Source of the DNA: Botrytis cinerea B05.10 | Lineage: Eukaryota; Ascomycota; Leotiomycetes; Helotiales; Sclerotiniaceae | Direction: 5' to 3' | DNA: 64,000 nt | Assembly (NCBI RefSeq): GCF_000143535.2 | Contig: NC_037310.1 | Coordinates: 3,472,001-3,536,000, forward strand | In this document: one piece after another, positions 47,380 through 58,883 of the stretch | Numbering within the stretch: the stretch's first letter is position 1 | Layout of the letters: each line of letters begins with the position of its first letter | Notes under the pieces: model-generated | Database searches by the model: none | What the model saw: the letters and a program-made list of their open reading frames with translations, nothing else | Told to the model about the DNA's origin: nothing | Position numbers and translations under genes: made by a program

Positions 47380-47938
47380 GGCGCAGGCGCAGGGAATAAA
47401 TTACCTATCCAATGTCCAATGTCCAATGTCAGACAACTGAGTGGCTGCGTCCTCCCTTCCTTCCCCTACATGCAACAACACAAGTGGCAGTAGCAACAAT
47501 AACAATGGGAACAACAACCAAGACTCACTGCCCAATCTGATGGCGTTTCGGAATGAGAAAGTGGGAGCATACAGGTTGAAAGGCATACAATTGGCATGGA
47601 AGTATGGAAGTCCCCAGTAGGTATGTATGTACTTTGTAAGGTTATGGTGGCATGGCGGATGGGGCTTTTGATTGTTGTGTCAGAGCCTAACATCACATCC
47701 GATAAGGCTGGTTGAGAATTACCCCTCGAAGCCTGTATTGAGTGACGGACTGAGTATTATTTTGTTTGCTTGTATGATTCCTACCCAAACCACCGACACA
47801 AACACAAACAACCCTCTTCCTAGTAACCTGCGCTCTCAGACACGCAGTCTTACATTCATACCTCCGTTCAATTCTGACATCACATTTGAATTGATTCAAC
47901 AAGTCTCGCTGTGTCGGCGAGATACCTAGTGGGCGATC
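47380..47938. promoter_or_regulatory. Bidirectional promoter region (WD40 gene / PPAT gene)
   Basis: A 559-nt gap between two divergent housekeeping genes, likely holding both core promoters. A short CA/ACAAC-rich stretch occurs at about 47790-47815. Confidence 0.5.
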
Positions 47939-49156
47939 ATGTCACAATCCCTACTTTTGCTCCCTCAACACCCCGCACCGGCTACACCTTCAACGCTCAG
48001 TGCTGCATACTCTTCATCATTGTCGGCGGTACTTTCAAGTCTTAAAACTTCATCCTCGAGTACCAAGCTTATAATTGCACTTGCCTCGTCAAGTTTCAAG
48101 GATCGGTTGAAGGAGCCAAGATCTCAAATTTACAATGAGGTGGAGACGCTGCTGGGTGGTTTATACAGCTTGATCTGTTCTATATGTGCTAAGGAAGATG
48201 TCGACATCACATCCAAGTTGCCTGGCGCTGTGGATTGTCGCATTGTTCTATTGGATTATGACTCGACACGCTTTTCCACCGACAAGAATTCTGGGCGTGA
48301 TGCCAGTCTTGGGGTGTTGGCTGGCGGCCCTATTGTTGGACTTCCTCTCTTCGCAAGTACCCGACGCCAATGGAGCAAATTATTTTCAGTGCAAGGCGAG
48401 GAAGGGCAGAATTTGCTTCGAGACTTTTTACATTTCGCAAATGGGATTAGCCCTCCTTTACGTGCCGAATTTCAAATGGTCAGTGGTGGAGTGAGCATGA
48501 TTCAACATGCTTCACAGTCTGTACAACCAAATTCTTCTGCCTCCCATACTGTTGTAGCAGTTGGTGGCACGTTTGATCATCTTCATGCGGGCCACAAACT
48601 TTTGCTTACAGCTACGGCACTTTTATTACAACCAGCTGCCAGCGTTCAGGACCCCTCCCGGAGATTGATTATCGGTATCACAGGGGACGAATTGCTGAAG
48701 AATAAAAAATATGCGGATCACTTACAGAGTTGGGAAGAACGGCAAAACGACGTTGTTGAATTCCTCATCTCGATTCTTTCTTTCACGCAGACTAGTCAGG
48801 AGGAAGCAATTCAAACAGTTCCATTGACAACTTCAAATGGCCGGGCAACACATACGAAACTCAATGCTCGCTCGATCACTATTGAGTGTGCTGAAATTCA
48901 AGATGCTTTTGGGCCAACTATTACTGATGAGTCTGTTACCGCACTTGTTGTGTCTGGAGAAACTAGATCGGGCGGACAAGCAGTGAATGACAAAAGAGTT
49001 GAGAAGGGCTGGAAGGCACTGGAGGTTTATGAAGTCGATGTGCTCGATGCGCAAGCTGATCTTGAGACCACTCCTAAATCAGACTTTGCTACAAAAATCA
49101 GTAGTACTGCAATAAGAAAGCAGATGGCGGATCGCGCCCGGACATCGTCACTCTAA
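47939..49156 (+). CDS. CAB4: Pantetheine-phosphate adenylyltransferase (coenzyme A synthesis)
   Basis: Transfers AMP from ATP to 4'-phosphopantetheine, giving dephospho-CoA, the fourth step of CoA biosynthesis. Single exon, 405 residues. The nucleotidyltransferase core begins at about 205 with VAVGGTFDHLHAGHK (209-220), containing the HxGH motif of the family, then IGITGDELL and, near the C-terminus, KISSTAIRKQ, the conserved ISSTxIR motif. The about 200-residue N-terminal part (Ser-rich start, then a domain with RIVLLDYDSTRF) is also found in yeast Cab4 and in the animal CoA synthase precursor region. The start follows a short leader after stop codons and is not ambiguous. Confidence 0.95.
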   Translation: MSQSLLLLPQHPAPATPSTLSAAYSSSLSAVLSSLKTSSSSTKLIIALASSSFKDRLKEPRSQIYNEVETLLGGLYSLICSICAKEDVDITSKLPGAVDCRIVLLDYDSTRFSTDKNSGRDASLGVLAGGPIVGLPLFASTRRQWSKLFSVQGEEGQNLLRDFLHFANGISPPLRAEFQMVSGGVSMIQHASQSVQPNSSASHTVVAVGGTFDHLHAGHKLLLTATALLLQPAASVQDPSRRLIIGITGDELLKNKKYADHLQSWEERQNDVVEFLISILSFTQTSQEEAIQTVPLTTSNGRATHTKLNARSITIECAEIQDAFGPTITDESVTALVVSGETRSGGQAVNDKRVEKGWKALEVYEVDVLDAQADLETTPKSDFATKISSTAIRKQMADRARTSSL

Positions 49157-50417
49157 TCAAAACTTCACCTCGCGAAACCACACTCTGCAAAGATAGCCCA
49201 ACTTGGCCGGGGCCTATATTAAGGAGAATGATGGACACAGTACTATCGTTGTCAGGAATAAGGTTGTAGAGTGATGTTTTCCGTGCAGAATTTCTCGACC
49301 CAATATCGAGCCTGCTGCGCCGTCACAATATGCACGTCATTTGCAGAAATACAGAGTTCATGCACAAGAATCACCATCCTACAGGGTTTATCGTCTCATC
49401 TCTTCCCGCTTCACTTTGTCTGGAACGTAGCTCTCAATATTGATTCAACGTATTAATGGCGTCTGGGTATCGATACCCACGACTACTACCTTATAGTACC
49501 ACTTCCATGATTCAACAACGCCTAGAAACCATGCTAACGAGGGACTCTCCAATCAAGAAACCGGATGGAACATCCAATGGACTCTATTTTATCAAGCCCC
49601 GGAGAATTATATAATGAAAGCTGGTCCTTCAGACATCTCTCCTCGTGTGGTGCAATTGAGTTGAGTTATGCGGGGACTCTTGAATTAAGCGCCCATCATC
49701 CAATCATATTTCTCTCACAAATGCAAAGGTTCACAGATGCATAGGTTCAAATGAATTCAAGCCGTTTTCCAATAATTGTGGAAGGATTTATCCACACTAA
49801 AAAGAACAAACCAACGTTTCTCCTGGACTAGGTTTATTATCGAATATAAATTCAATTCGACCAAAATAGTTGAGAGTTGCATTCACTTGCCTTCAGTTAC
49901 ATTCTACAATAACAAGCCGTTCGTTCTCAATTTTTGATCCATGTTTCGCCTTGAGACTAGGTCATGGGCATAATAAGCAAGCAAGAGCCACCCTTTTAAC
50001 CCTTTAACCATTGGGTTAATTCAATTTGCTTTCTTTTTGTCGGTCTAATTTGTCCTTCATTTATCTGACGAACCATCTAATCGTATGCATCGTACTTTTT
50101 TGTCCATCAGCATTTGAGATGTCGGAAAATTAGATAAGTTTATCTAATTTGTCTGCATCGTAGTTTATCATCTTGTCTAGACACCTACCCGTGCTAGGGC
50201 CTGAGGACCACAATCATCGTGTTCTGACCCGTAATTCGCTCGCTATTCAATAATCAAGACGATCCATTACTCCGCTAAGCTACGATTCGTTGTCATTCCA
50301 TGCAGCCATGAATGGGCGAATCCTTGTAGTAAATCTGTATCTTTTCTTGTATCAAATTATATCAATTACATCCTCTCAATATTCATCCTTTCATACTTGA
50401 TTGGTATTTATCCAAGA
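49157..50417. other. Intergenic region, nothing recognised
   Basis: About 1.26 kb of AT-rich sequence between the PPAT gene and the cryptic spliced frame. A direct motif pair TTAGATAAGTTTATCTAATTTG near 50130 forms a small imperfect hairpin. Confidence 0.4.
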
Positions 50418-50847
50418 TCACATGATTGTAATTGCACCGAACGCTCGGTAACCCACAAGCCGCTGCAGCAAGGCCATGAAATCATTCTGACCAACCAAAC
50501 CCAAAACAAGCAATATATCTGCATGACCATAAAATTCTAATAAATATCTGAGGAGGGATCCATCCACACACATTTGTCCGTTGCAATATCCTTCGAGTGA
50601 TCCCTCGAGACGCATCGACACGTCAGAAATCACAAAACCTAGCTGCTCGACGTTGAAATCGAATTTCATACATAGAGTGCCGGCACTCAATTTCACCCAC
50701 TATGATGTAACAATCTGACATACATTCATTATTTCTAGTTACATCCTTGCATATTCTCCGAATAACCTCAAGAACATTCTGCCCTAAAACGCTCGTTATG
50801 TGAGGTAAGGCCGCATAGATTATATTCAATCTTTCTAACAAGTCATT
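50418..50847 (-). CDS. Cryptic spliced reading frame, 5' end unresolved
   Basis: Not recognised. Two coding-like blocks join cleanly. Exon A is 50847-50743 (NDLLERLNIIYAALPHITSV and on to EVIRRICKD), preceded by a good polypyrimidine-TAG acceptor. Exon B is 50699-50418 (WVKLSAGTLCMKFDFNVEQL and on to GAITIM, stop). The 43-nt intron has a GTAACT donor and CATAG acceptor, and phases agree. Neither block begins with a convincing ATG, and an upstream exon would have to lie within the 5' part of the divergent F-box gene starting at 50897. It may therefore be a 5'-truncated relic, or a gene with an overlapping first exon. The joined protein would be about 128 residues. Confidence 0.4.
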
Positions 50848-50896
50848 CTAGAAAAAAAGTGCTCTTCGTCCAGTGATCACACTTGTATTCCTCGAG

Positions 50897-52996
50897 ATGG
50901 ACGATCTGAAATCTATCGAGAGACTTCCAGATGAAATCCTTTCTCGAATATTTTTGCAACTACTTTACGAAGATTATAATGAAAGACCACCTTCTTGGAA
51001 TCCATGGACTCAATCACCACACGTGCTCAACTTCTGCTTGACGCAGAGGAGATTTCACAGAGCATATTCCTTATGTAAATTGCGAACACCCAAGTCCAAG
51101 CTTACACCTATATTCAAACTCTCCAACGAGGTTCTAGAGAACATCCTTGAATATCTCGTTCATAATTCTGGGAAATTGATTCCTATTGACCATAGAGCCT
51201 CTTTAAGTGTAGAGAGTTTTCAGTCTATGCCACCACAATCCTTGGAGGATACGAACATTACCACAACTCTTGTATGGATCTTCTCATTTGTTACCAGTCC
51301 CCAATTATATCTCTAACGACAATATTATCAGAGCCGTACATGTAGGAAATTCTACAGTTTGTTATTAGGAAGACAGTTTGCCCGTGTCTCCATTCGATGC
51401 TCCGATGCTGGTTTCAATCGGTTGAAATTTTTGGTAGAAGAGCGCCCTCACTTATCTGAGCATGTCAAAAAGTTCTCGTACATGATTCCTGTCTTTTACC
51501 ATCGAGGTATTATCTGATATTTCCTATTACTTTGAAGAGCTGCTAACCCATCTAAAGGCTTAAGTCAACTTCAGATTTTATTCGATGAGACACACGCAAC
51601 GACAGTTGATCTCGAGAGACAAGTGACTCTCAAACAAATAAATGGCAATGCACGTCAAGTCGATAGATCTCGACCATCGCTTAAGCAGCTTCGAACAAAG
51701 CTTGATCGCAGTCGCAAGGATGAGCTCACTATTTTTCGAGTATTATCACGAGCACGTGAACAATCTACTATCATCAATAATAGAATTGATGTACAGAGTT
51801 TACTACGCGCCTTTCGATTGTTCAAGCATCTTCAACAAATCCGTCTCATGAGAGTTCAGGATAGAGTAGATATGGATTGGTCTTCCTTCCTCCGAGAAAG
51901 ACGCTGGATCGCCTTTTCTCAAAACAACAACAATAACAACAATACAACCGACCCTATTCTATCTCTCGATCTCGACCCGCTGGAATGGACAGCCGCATGC
52001 GAACATTCCGCCCGGGCCCTCGGCTACGCATTTCTTGAATCCGGATCCCCGGCAACACGCTTCTCATCCCGTTTCGTCAACCCGCGTATTCCATTCCTTC
52101 TAAATTCACATTCCCATAACACAATATCGACCCTGGCAAATAGACTTACTTGCTTAGAAATTCAAATACAGGAACCTTCGGATGATAAAATGTATCAACT
52201 TTCATCTCTCTTCAACACGTTCTTCACTTCGGCCCATCAAATTCAGGGTCTTCATGTGGGTTTCCCATCTAATAGACCACTTGCTCATGTACCCCTCGAA
52301 GCGGTTTTTCATAATGTCACCTGGGAGAATCTGAGATACTTGGGGTTTGGAGCATGGCATTTGGATAGTGAGGAGATCATCGGATTGCTCAGGAGACATA
52401 AATATACATTGAGGAGCGTGAGACTTAGAAGTGTAAAATTGAAAGAAGGGAGTAGCTGGATTGAAGTCGTGCGGATGTTAAGGAGAGAGTTGCGGGAATT
52501 GAAATGGGTCAGCTTGAGAGGGATTGGGTATGTAGGCGGAGGGACAAATGGAAATACAAATGGGATCGCAGGGGTAGGTGGAATTGGAATTGGAATGGGA
52601 CCCGGAAACCAGGGAAATAATCCTATTATCAATAATCCTATCGATGCAGATATGGACCTTGACGACTCGAGCGACGAGAGCGACGAAGAGGTGGATTTTG
52701 AAGATACGGCGATTGGAGATCGTACGTTGAGTCATCATAGTAGTTCGGTACATTTGCCTTCTTCTTCTTCTGCTTCGTCGTTGAATAAGGAGAAGGGGTT
52801 GGAATTAGGAGAGCAGAACCGGAGAGGAGGGGGAGAGGGGAGAGTGTGCCATGAGGAGATAAATTGCGAGTGTGCGAATGGATATGCAATGGCGGATTTG
52901 GGGGAGCAGGGCAGCGAGGTCGTGTTGAAGCAGCATTGGAAGTTTTGGGAGTTGTGGGCTGTGAAGAGGTGTGCGGTGCATGATGGGATGTGCTGA
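50897..52996 (+). CDS. F-box-like protein with low-complexity C-terminal half
   Basis: Exons 50897-51271, 51332-51506 and 51558-52996 close to 662 residues. The N-terminus has two F-box-like helices: [17 protein letters not shown] (about 7-23) and [15 protein letters not shown] (about 74-88). [21 protein letters not shown] segment follows after intron 1, typical of fungal F-box/leucine-rich proteins of unknown substrate. The middle has Leu-rich segments ([25 protein letters not shown]). The C-terminal third is low complexity: a seven-Asn run near residue 295, Gly/Asn repeats, then an acidic [19 protein letters not shown] stretch. An in-frame ATG eight codons upstream (50873) is possible. Function unknown; SCF adaptor role inferred. 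Confidence 0.75.
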
Positions 52997-53090
52997 AAGG
53001 GGAGGGGAATTGGGGTGCGGTATTGGATTGGATTGGATGGGATGGGGTGCGGTATTGGGATGGGTTAGGGTGGGTGGAATAGCGTGGGGG

Positions 53091-53164
53091 TATGTATGTA
53101 TGTATGTATGTATGTATGTATGTATGTATGTATGTATGTATGTATGTATGTATGTATGTATGTA
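53091..53164. repeat. (TATG)18 microsatellite
   Basis: Perfect tetranucleotide array of about 74 nt. It produces long spurious open frames on both strands because it contains no stop in those frames. Confidence 0.97.
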
Positions 53165-53507
53165 TCGTATCGTATCTATACTTGGGACCGGGATTTGGAT
53201 ATGGGAAATTGGGCTGGGTTTTTGCATTGTCAAGTTAAGTTAAATTGGGTCAAGATTTTTTTTTTTTTGGTAGGGAGATGGGGATAAGATGGGATTATCA
53301 TATAAATACAGTATAACATATCTCGATCATCTCATCTTATCTCATCTCATCTCTGTAATCAGAAATATCACAAACAATCATCGAGGATAGGGATTGAGTG
53401 AATGAATAAATGCGTAAATGATGTAGAATTCGCAAGAAAAGTATGTTATATATATATAAATTCATCCATTAACTCATAAGCAACTCTACGCAATCAACCG
53501 CGTGATG

Positions 53508-53540
53508 AAACAAAAACAAAAACAAAAACAAAAACACACA

Positions 53541-53584
<44 letters not shown>

Positions 53585-53610
53585 ACAAACACACACACCG
53601 TGGTATCAAT
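53508..53610. repeat. (AAAAAC)n followed by (AC)n arrays
   Basis: Four to five AAAAAC units run into an uninterrupted AC array (about 53543-53577) and then mixed ACACAAAC units. Confidence 0.9.
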
Positions 53611-53718
53611 AGTACATACATGTATACATCTTCATCTTCATCTTCATCCTCAACCCTCTCGCCATTACCACCACCACCACCGTATATCCCAACACCCAAT
53701 GTCCAATAAGCAATCCCC

Positions 53719-55710
53719 TCAAAACCCCTCATGATCCGTATCATTCTCCTCATCACCTCTACTATGCCCCACCATCAACTCCCTCAGATGTTTTTCCTCA
53801 TCACTCTCTTCCACATCCACATCCGCATCCGCACCCATATCCGCATCACCCTCTTTATCCACACCCCCTCTTCCCTCTCCCAACATCCCCCCTCTCCTTC
53901 TTTCCTGTCTTGCGAATTCCGCTTCCAGTTCTTTCAACCCGTCATCATCGGTTGTCGATTCTCCGTCTCCCGAGTGAGTAGTTCTTAGTTCCAAATCTGT
54001 ATCGATACTTCTATTATCATTATCTATCTTTGCTTCCGCCTTCTCAATACCAATATCAATATCATGATCATAATCATAATCATCACCGTGAACCCCTCCA
54101 CCCATACCCCCCAACGCCTCTCTCAAAATTTCCTCTCCCTGTTTAAAAGCCTGCAGTTCCGCACCCACAGCCACAACCAATAAATTCCAGCGTTTGCTCT
54201 CTGCCACCCTTTCCATTTCAGCCAGCTTTCCTATCACCGTCTTCATTTTTCTAATTTGCATCTTTAATCCCTCTACATCTCCCACTTTTCCACTCTTCAT
54301 ATTCTCTCTCAACTCATCCTCAAAGTTTACAACCGTCATTACGGATTCTTCCCAGAGCTTTGCCCCATCTTCTAGTGCTTCCTTTTCCCTTTGCACCTCG
54401 AGTTTTCTGGCTTGCAAAGAATTGATTTCTTTACTCCACCATTCTTCTGCCATCTCTAAGGTACGTCGTTTGGGAGGTAGTGCCATGAATCCTTCTTCAT
54501 TTCCCATAACAATCGATACCATAGCCGGCGGTCTCGTCAAGAATTCCTGGACTTCTGATTCCACTTCCCTCAGAGCACCACGATAACTAGACAATCGCGA
54601 TTCTCTCTGATTAACTCTTTCATTAATCCGATCTCCTAGCCAGCTCCGCCGGGCTTTCATTTGTAACAACCTATCTTCCGTCTCTCGAATTTCATTTTCG
54701 ACAGCCCGCTCTTCAGTTCGTAGTTCGGCTATCTCTCGATCTTCTTCGGATTTGCTTGCATGTGGAGATTGGTTTCTTTCTTCACGAGATGAAGAGACGC
54801 TTGTATTCATTGTGTCTGCTGATATGAATTCGCCAATTTCTCTTTTAACCTCGTCAATTCTGATCTTCCAATCTTTTGTTTTCGCAATACATATTTCTCT
54901 CCTCTTGATTTCTTCTGCTAACAACTCCCCTTCCTCAACTTTAACATCTGCTAACAGACCCATATTCCTTAACAATCCTTTTCTCGATCCTCTTAGTCCG
55001 ACCGACTTTCTTTTTGGTTGTCGAACAGGAATTGTACGCATATGAGCCCCTTCTGTACTTCTACCTCCTTGCCTGTCTCTGTCTCGTTGTAATGACCTTG
55101 TCGTAGGCGTGCTACTTCCACTGTGCTCTTCTCTATTACCACCTCCACCGAACCCTTGCATCAAGCCCTCGCTCTGCGCATCCAGCAACATTTGTAATTC
55201 CGCCTGCAAAGCTCGTTCCCTCCTTTCCAACCCCAAAAGACTGTCATTCTGCGCAGAGCTTCCCACAGCACTTCCCATACTTTTCAAAATCCCAACTCCC
55301 TTTCCTTCCCGAACCAAACTCCCCCTCAGATGGGGACTTCTACTTCCATCCAAACTCCTCCCGATATTCCCGATATTACCCAACCCAGCAACACTCCCTA
55401 CGATCGGCGGTGGAGGAGCAGCAAATTGTATTCTCCTTCCCTTCGCCTTCCCATTCCCTTTAAATTTACTCGCAGATCCCGATTCCGAGATTGGTCTCGG
55501 AGAGAGCGTTCTCGCACTTGCACTAGTAGGTGACCTCATATCCCTATAGAATTCCGGCGGTGGACTCGGTGTAGCCCTCGATGCTGAAGGGGAAGAGAGG
55601 TCTCGCAGATTGATTTCAATCTGCGAATCATATTCGCTTGATAGAAGAGGGTGTTTTTGATCGTTTGTTCCTGAAGAGTTGCTGAAGAATGAGCTACGGG
55701 AGCGGGACAT
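53719..55710 (-). CDS. Large coiled-coil protein, possibly Atg28-like
   Basis: Single exon, 663 residues. Layout: a Ser/Pro-rich N-terminus with SP/TP sites (1-130), a short helix (about 160-180), a basic conserved-looking PVRQPKRKSVGLRG motif (about 230-243), then coiled coil from about 245 to 500 (Glu/Lys/Arg-rich heptads, for example LRTEERAVENEIRETEDRLL). The C-terminus is acidic and low complexity. The combination of the PVRQP...GLRG motif with the coiled coil recalls filamentous-fungal proteins annotated as Atg28-related (selective autophagy of peroxisomes in Pichia). That link is from memory of the family and is tentative. It could equally be another cytoskeletal or vesicle-associated coiled-coil protein. 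Confidence 0.6.
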   Translation of the reverse strand: MSRSRSSFFSNSSGTNDQKHPLLSSEYDSQIEINLRDLSSPSASRATPSPPPEFYRDMRSPTSASARTLSPRPISESGSASKFKGNGKAKGRRIQFAAPPPPIVGSVAGLGNIGNIGRSLDGSRSPHLRGSLVREGKGVGILKSMGSAVGSSAQNDSLLGLERRERALQAELQMLLDAQSEGLMQGFGGGGNREEHSGSSTPTTRSLQRDRDRQGGRSTEGAHMRTIPVRQPKRKSVGLRGSRKGLLRNMGLLADVKVEEGELLAEEIKRREICIAKTKDWKIRIDEVKREIGEFISADTMNTSVSSSREERNQSPHASKSEEDREIAELRTEERAVENEIRETEDRLLQMKARRSWLGDRINERVNQRESRLSSYRGALREVESEVQEFLTRPPAMVSIVMGNEEGFMALPPKRRTLEMAEEWWSKEINSLQARKLEVQREKEALEDGAKLWEESVMTVVNFEDELRENMKSGKVGDVEGLKMQIRKMKTVIGKLAEMERVAESKRWNLLVVAVGAELQAFKQGEEILREALGGMGGGVHGDDYDYDHDIDIGIEKAEAKIDNDNRSIDTDLELRTTHSGDGESTTDDDGLKELEAEFARQERRRGGMLGEGRGGVDKEGDADMGADADVDVEESDEEKHLRELMVGHSRGDEENDTDHEGF

Positions 55711-56663
55711 TGTGTTTTCCAGGGTTGAACCCTTTCTTTTGTATTATGTTTTGGTACGATGAGTGCTTGTAGTTTCTTCAGGGATTAAAGGTGCGTCTAG
55801 AGGATATCTCATGAGTATAACATGTATTCGCTACTGCTGCTGTGATGTGATGAAATCGATTGTGAGAGCCGTGGCTACAGCTGGCTTGGAACGGAGAAAT
55901 GTAAAAGTATTAGAATGGTAAAGGTAATAGAATTGGAACGGCTGCAACAACTTAGTTAAAGCTGCAGACTGCTATCGGAAGTGATATGAGCACATGCATA
56001 AATGTGAATCAAGCTTGATAAACAGAATTGTCAATTTGAATCATTGAGTATAATAACATTTCGACAAGTAGCAGTGGCTTCTATCACATGCGACAGGCAC
56101 AAGATGCGGAGATCAGCCTCGCTGGGGACGTGCACGAAGACGAGGCTGAATGTACGCAAGGCCATAATTTCGACAGTATCAGCGCTTTTCTACAACTAAA
56201 GTTAAAGAAAGTATGAGAATCTCAAGAGTATTGAATAAATCCGCCTCAGGTCAAATAGTCATGCTGGTTTGTAATTTGGAACCTACACATTGCATAGCTT
56301 CGAAAAGAGTTAAAGGGAATGGGGAAAACTCGTTATCAAAGTATCACTCTTGTCGAACTACTTACTAACCATGGAATATCATCAAAATCACATTTGTAGG
56401 CGGTAAAGCATTTGGTATTCTTCTATAAACAAGGCAGTACATTCTGTACGTTTGCACCCAATCCGTAACCTTCTGGTTTGTTTGTTCTTCATTATCATAA
56501 CCATTTTAAGCATGAAAGGATGATAAAACTAATTACGGTACGAACTCAAGAGGCCGTAAAAAGCATCGAACCTTGGTTCGATGCGAGGTGAGGTTCGGGT
56601 ATATCGTTTCTATAGATGAACTAAAGTTCATGGTGGTATTATGTCAAGTTGTTTCCTTGATAT
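55711..56663. other. Intergenic region, nothing recognised
   Basis: About 0.95 kb, upstream of the coiled-coil gene and downstream of pyruvate kinase. A GGTTCGATGCGAGGTGAGG stretch near 56576 superficially resembles a tRNA B-box but does not fold. Confidence 0.5.
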
Positions 56664-58372
56664 TTAGATTTGTGCTAAACCAAGGTTCTCTGGCTCGGCC
56701 TTGATGACACGGAGACTAAAAGCTTAGGTTAGCAAGAATTTGGCAAGAATTTGGCATGATCAGAACTTACGTGTTGGTGTTACCCATACCACCCTTCCAT
56801 CCTTGAACAACGACGACACTCTCACCTTGAGCCAATACCTTAAGCTTGAGAGCCTCAGCAATACCCCACTTGATTCTTCTGTCGACGTCCTCTTGCCAGT
56901 TAACATTGGAAAAGTCTGGCTTCTCCTCAGCAAAGTGGAAAGGATAGACACCACGATACAAGTGAGCGTATCTGGATGCGCTGGCATTTCGGGTAACCAT
57001 GAAGATAGGGCAGACTGGTCTGTACTTGGAGAGAAGACGTGCGCTGTCTCCGCTGGTGGACAAAACGATGATAGCACCTGCATTGATGTCCAAACTGGCA
57101 CGGACTGCTGCCATGGCACATGATTCGACAACGCTGACTGGGCGCTCGGTAAGGTTGCAAAGCTCCTCGAAGTGAGAAACATATGCGATGGAGTTCTCAG
57201 CCTTCAAACAAGTTTCGTGCATCTCGGTGACAGCCTCGTTAGGGTAGTTTCCCTTGGCAGTCTCTCCAGACAACATAACACAGTCAGAACCATCAGTAAC
57301 GGCGTTACCAACGTCACTGATCTCAGCACGAGTTGGTCTTGGGTTGTAGATCATGGACTCGAGCATTTGAGTGGCACAGATGACTGGCTTACCAGCCATG
57401 TTGCACATTGCAATCATCTTTTTTTGAGCAGCAAAAACCTCAGCAGCTGGGATCTCGATACCCAAATCACCACGAGCAACCATGACACCATCAGTCTCCT
57501 TCAAGATCTCAGGGAAGTTGTTAAGACCTTGTCTGTTCTCAATCTTGGCAATGATTTGAATGTGCTTTCCATCTTCACCGAGAACCTTACGGATTGCCTT
57601 GATGTCCTCACCACGACGGATGAAGGAGGCAAAGACCATGTCGACGTTGTTCTTAACACCAAATCTCAAATCGGCTTGATCCTTCTCAGACAAAGCTGGA
57701 AGATCGACATCAGTGTTTGGCAGGTTGACACCCTTCTTGGAAGAGATCTTTCCGTTGTTTCTTGCGCGGCAACGAATGGTCTTCTCGTCAACAACCTCCA
57801 AAACATCGAAAGCAAGGACACCGTCATCAACGTAGATGATGCGTCCTGGAGTGATAACCTTGGTGATGTTCTTGTAGTCAAGGTACCTAAACAGCGTCAT
57901 AATAGATTAGCATCGGACGCTCTGATGATAAATTATTGGGTGTGAATAATACGTACATGTTCTTCTCGTCACAAGCAGTGGCATATTTTTCATCGGTGGT
58001 AATGTTGATCTCTGATCCAGCAGAGATGGGGATATCGACATCGCCAACAGTGTTACCAGTTCTAATTTCTGGACCCTTGGTATCTAAAGCAATAGCAAGT
58101 TGACGTCCTGGTTGAACCCTCTCGGCTTCACGGGCATTGTCAATAACGGATTGATGGTATTCGTATGAACCGTGGGAAAAGTTCATGCGGACAACATTGA
58201 GACCAGCTACGCGGAGCTTGTTGAGAGCTTCGACAGAGTTGGTCTTGGGACCGATAGTGCAGATAATCGAAGTACGACGATAGTTCTTGGTAGGCTTGAA
58301 CTCAGTGTTGAGATTTGCCAACCAAGCAATCTTGGAGGTTCCAGTAACTAAGTGATCCATTGCGGTGGCCAT
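56664..58372 (-). CDS. Pyruvate kinase
   Basis: Final glycolytic step: phosphoenolpyruvate plus ADP to pyruvate plus ATP. Cytosolic tetramer. Exons 58372-57957, 57886-56771 and 56715-56664 close to 527 residues, the usual fungal size. Seen: [11 protein letters not shown], the active-site [24 protein letters not shown], then [12 protein letters not shown], the signature [11 protein letters not shown] and the C-terminal GNTNT joined by the last intron to [16 protein letters not shown]. The short last exon would be missed by an ORF-only reading. Codon use is strongly biased, as expected for a highly expressed gene. The upstream region is CT-rich on the coding strand. Links functionally with the fructose-6-phosphate made by the GlcNAc cluster, though physical proximity is probably coincidental. 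Confidence 0.98.
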
Positions 58373-58834
58373 TTTGTAAAATAATCAAGAGGGAGGTTGA
58401 GGGAGAGGAAGATGTAGGTAGAATTCGGTGTGGTGGGGGTAGGTGCAACTGTCGAAAAGCCTTTTTTTCAATTCGTCAGTCAAATGTGAGCAATCGAATC
58501 AGGGCAATGTAGAAAAAAGGTTGAGCGAAGTACTTTCGACAGGTACAGGACGAGAAATAAAAAGGACTGAAATATGCAGCAGGAGGAAAAGGAAGGGTGT
58601 TATTAGTTTGGAGCTGTGCCGCGTTTCTGCCAATCTGTTGGCTGGATTGAAAGACACGGACAACGATAAAACAGACCAAGCATGCCAATATTTGAATTGT
58701 TGAGCTGCGGTCCAATACAAAGCACCAGGGGGCAACACCAATGCACCCAAGTAGGGAGAGAGGGAGGGAGGGAAAGGCAGCGGGAAATCAAGCAAGAGAC
58801 TTACCAGTTGAGCGTGGATGTTGATAGGACGTTG

Positions 58835-58883
58835 GGTTGGGTTGAAGAAGATGATGAAGAAGAAGAAGAAGAAGAAGAGCGAA
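58835..58883 (-). promoter_or_regulatory. CT-rich tract in pyruvate kinase promoter/leader
   Basis: The minus strand reads as an almost pure CTT repeat with a few CAT variants, about 470 nt upstream of the start codon. Pyrimidine-rich tracts near the transcription start are typical of strongly expressed fungal glycolytic genes. The transcription start cannot be placed from sequence alone. Confidence 0.4.

Larger units (their letters stand above)
52997..53718. other. Microsatellite-dense intergenic region
   Basis: Between two convergent genes. Contains G-rich imperfect repeats (53000-53085), (TATG)18 (53091-53164), (AAAAAC)n and (AC)n arrays (53510-53610) and an ATC/TTC-rich stretch. No gene. 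Confidence 0.75.

Noticed and set aside
53084..53287. Open frames across the TATG array
   Set aside because: They arise only because the tetranucleotide repeat lacks stops; the product is a simple YVCM repeat.
56570..56600. GGTTCGA motif resembling a tRNA B-box
   Set aside because: No T-stem, acceptor stem or A-box can be folded around it.
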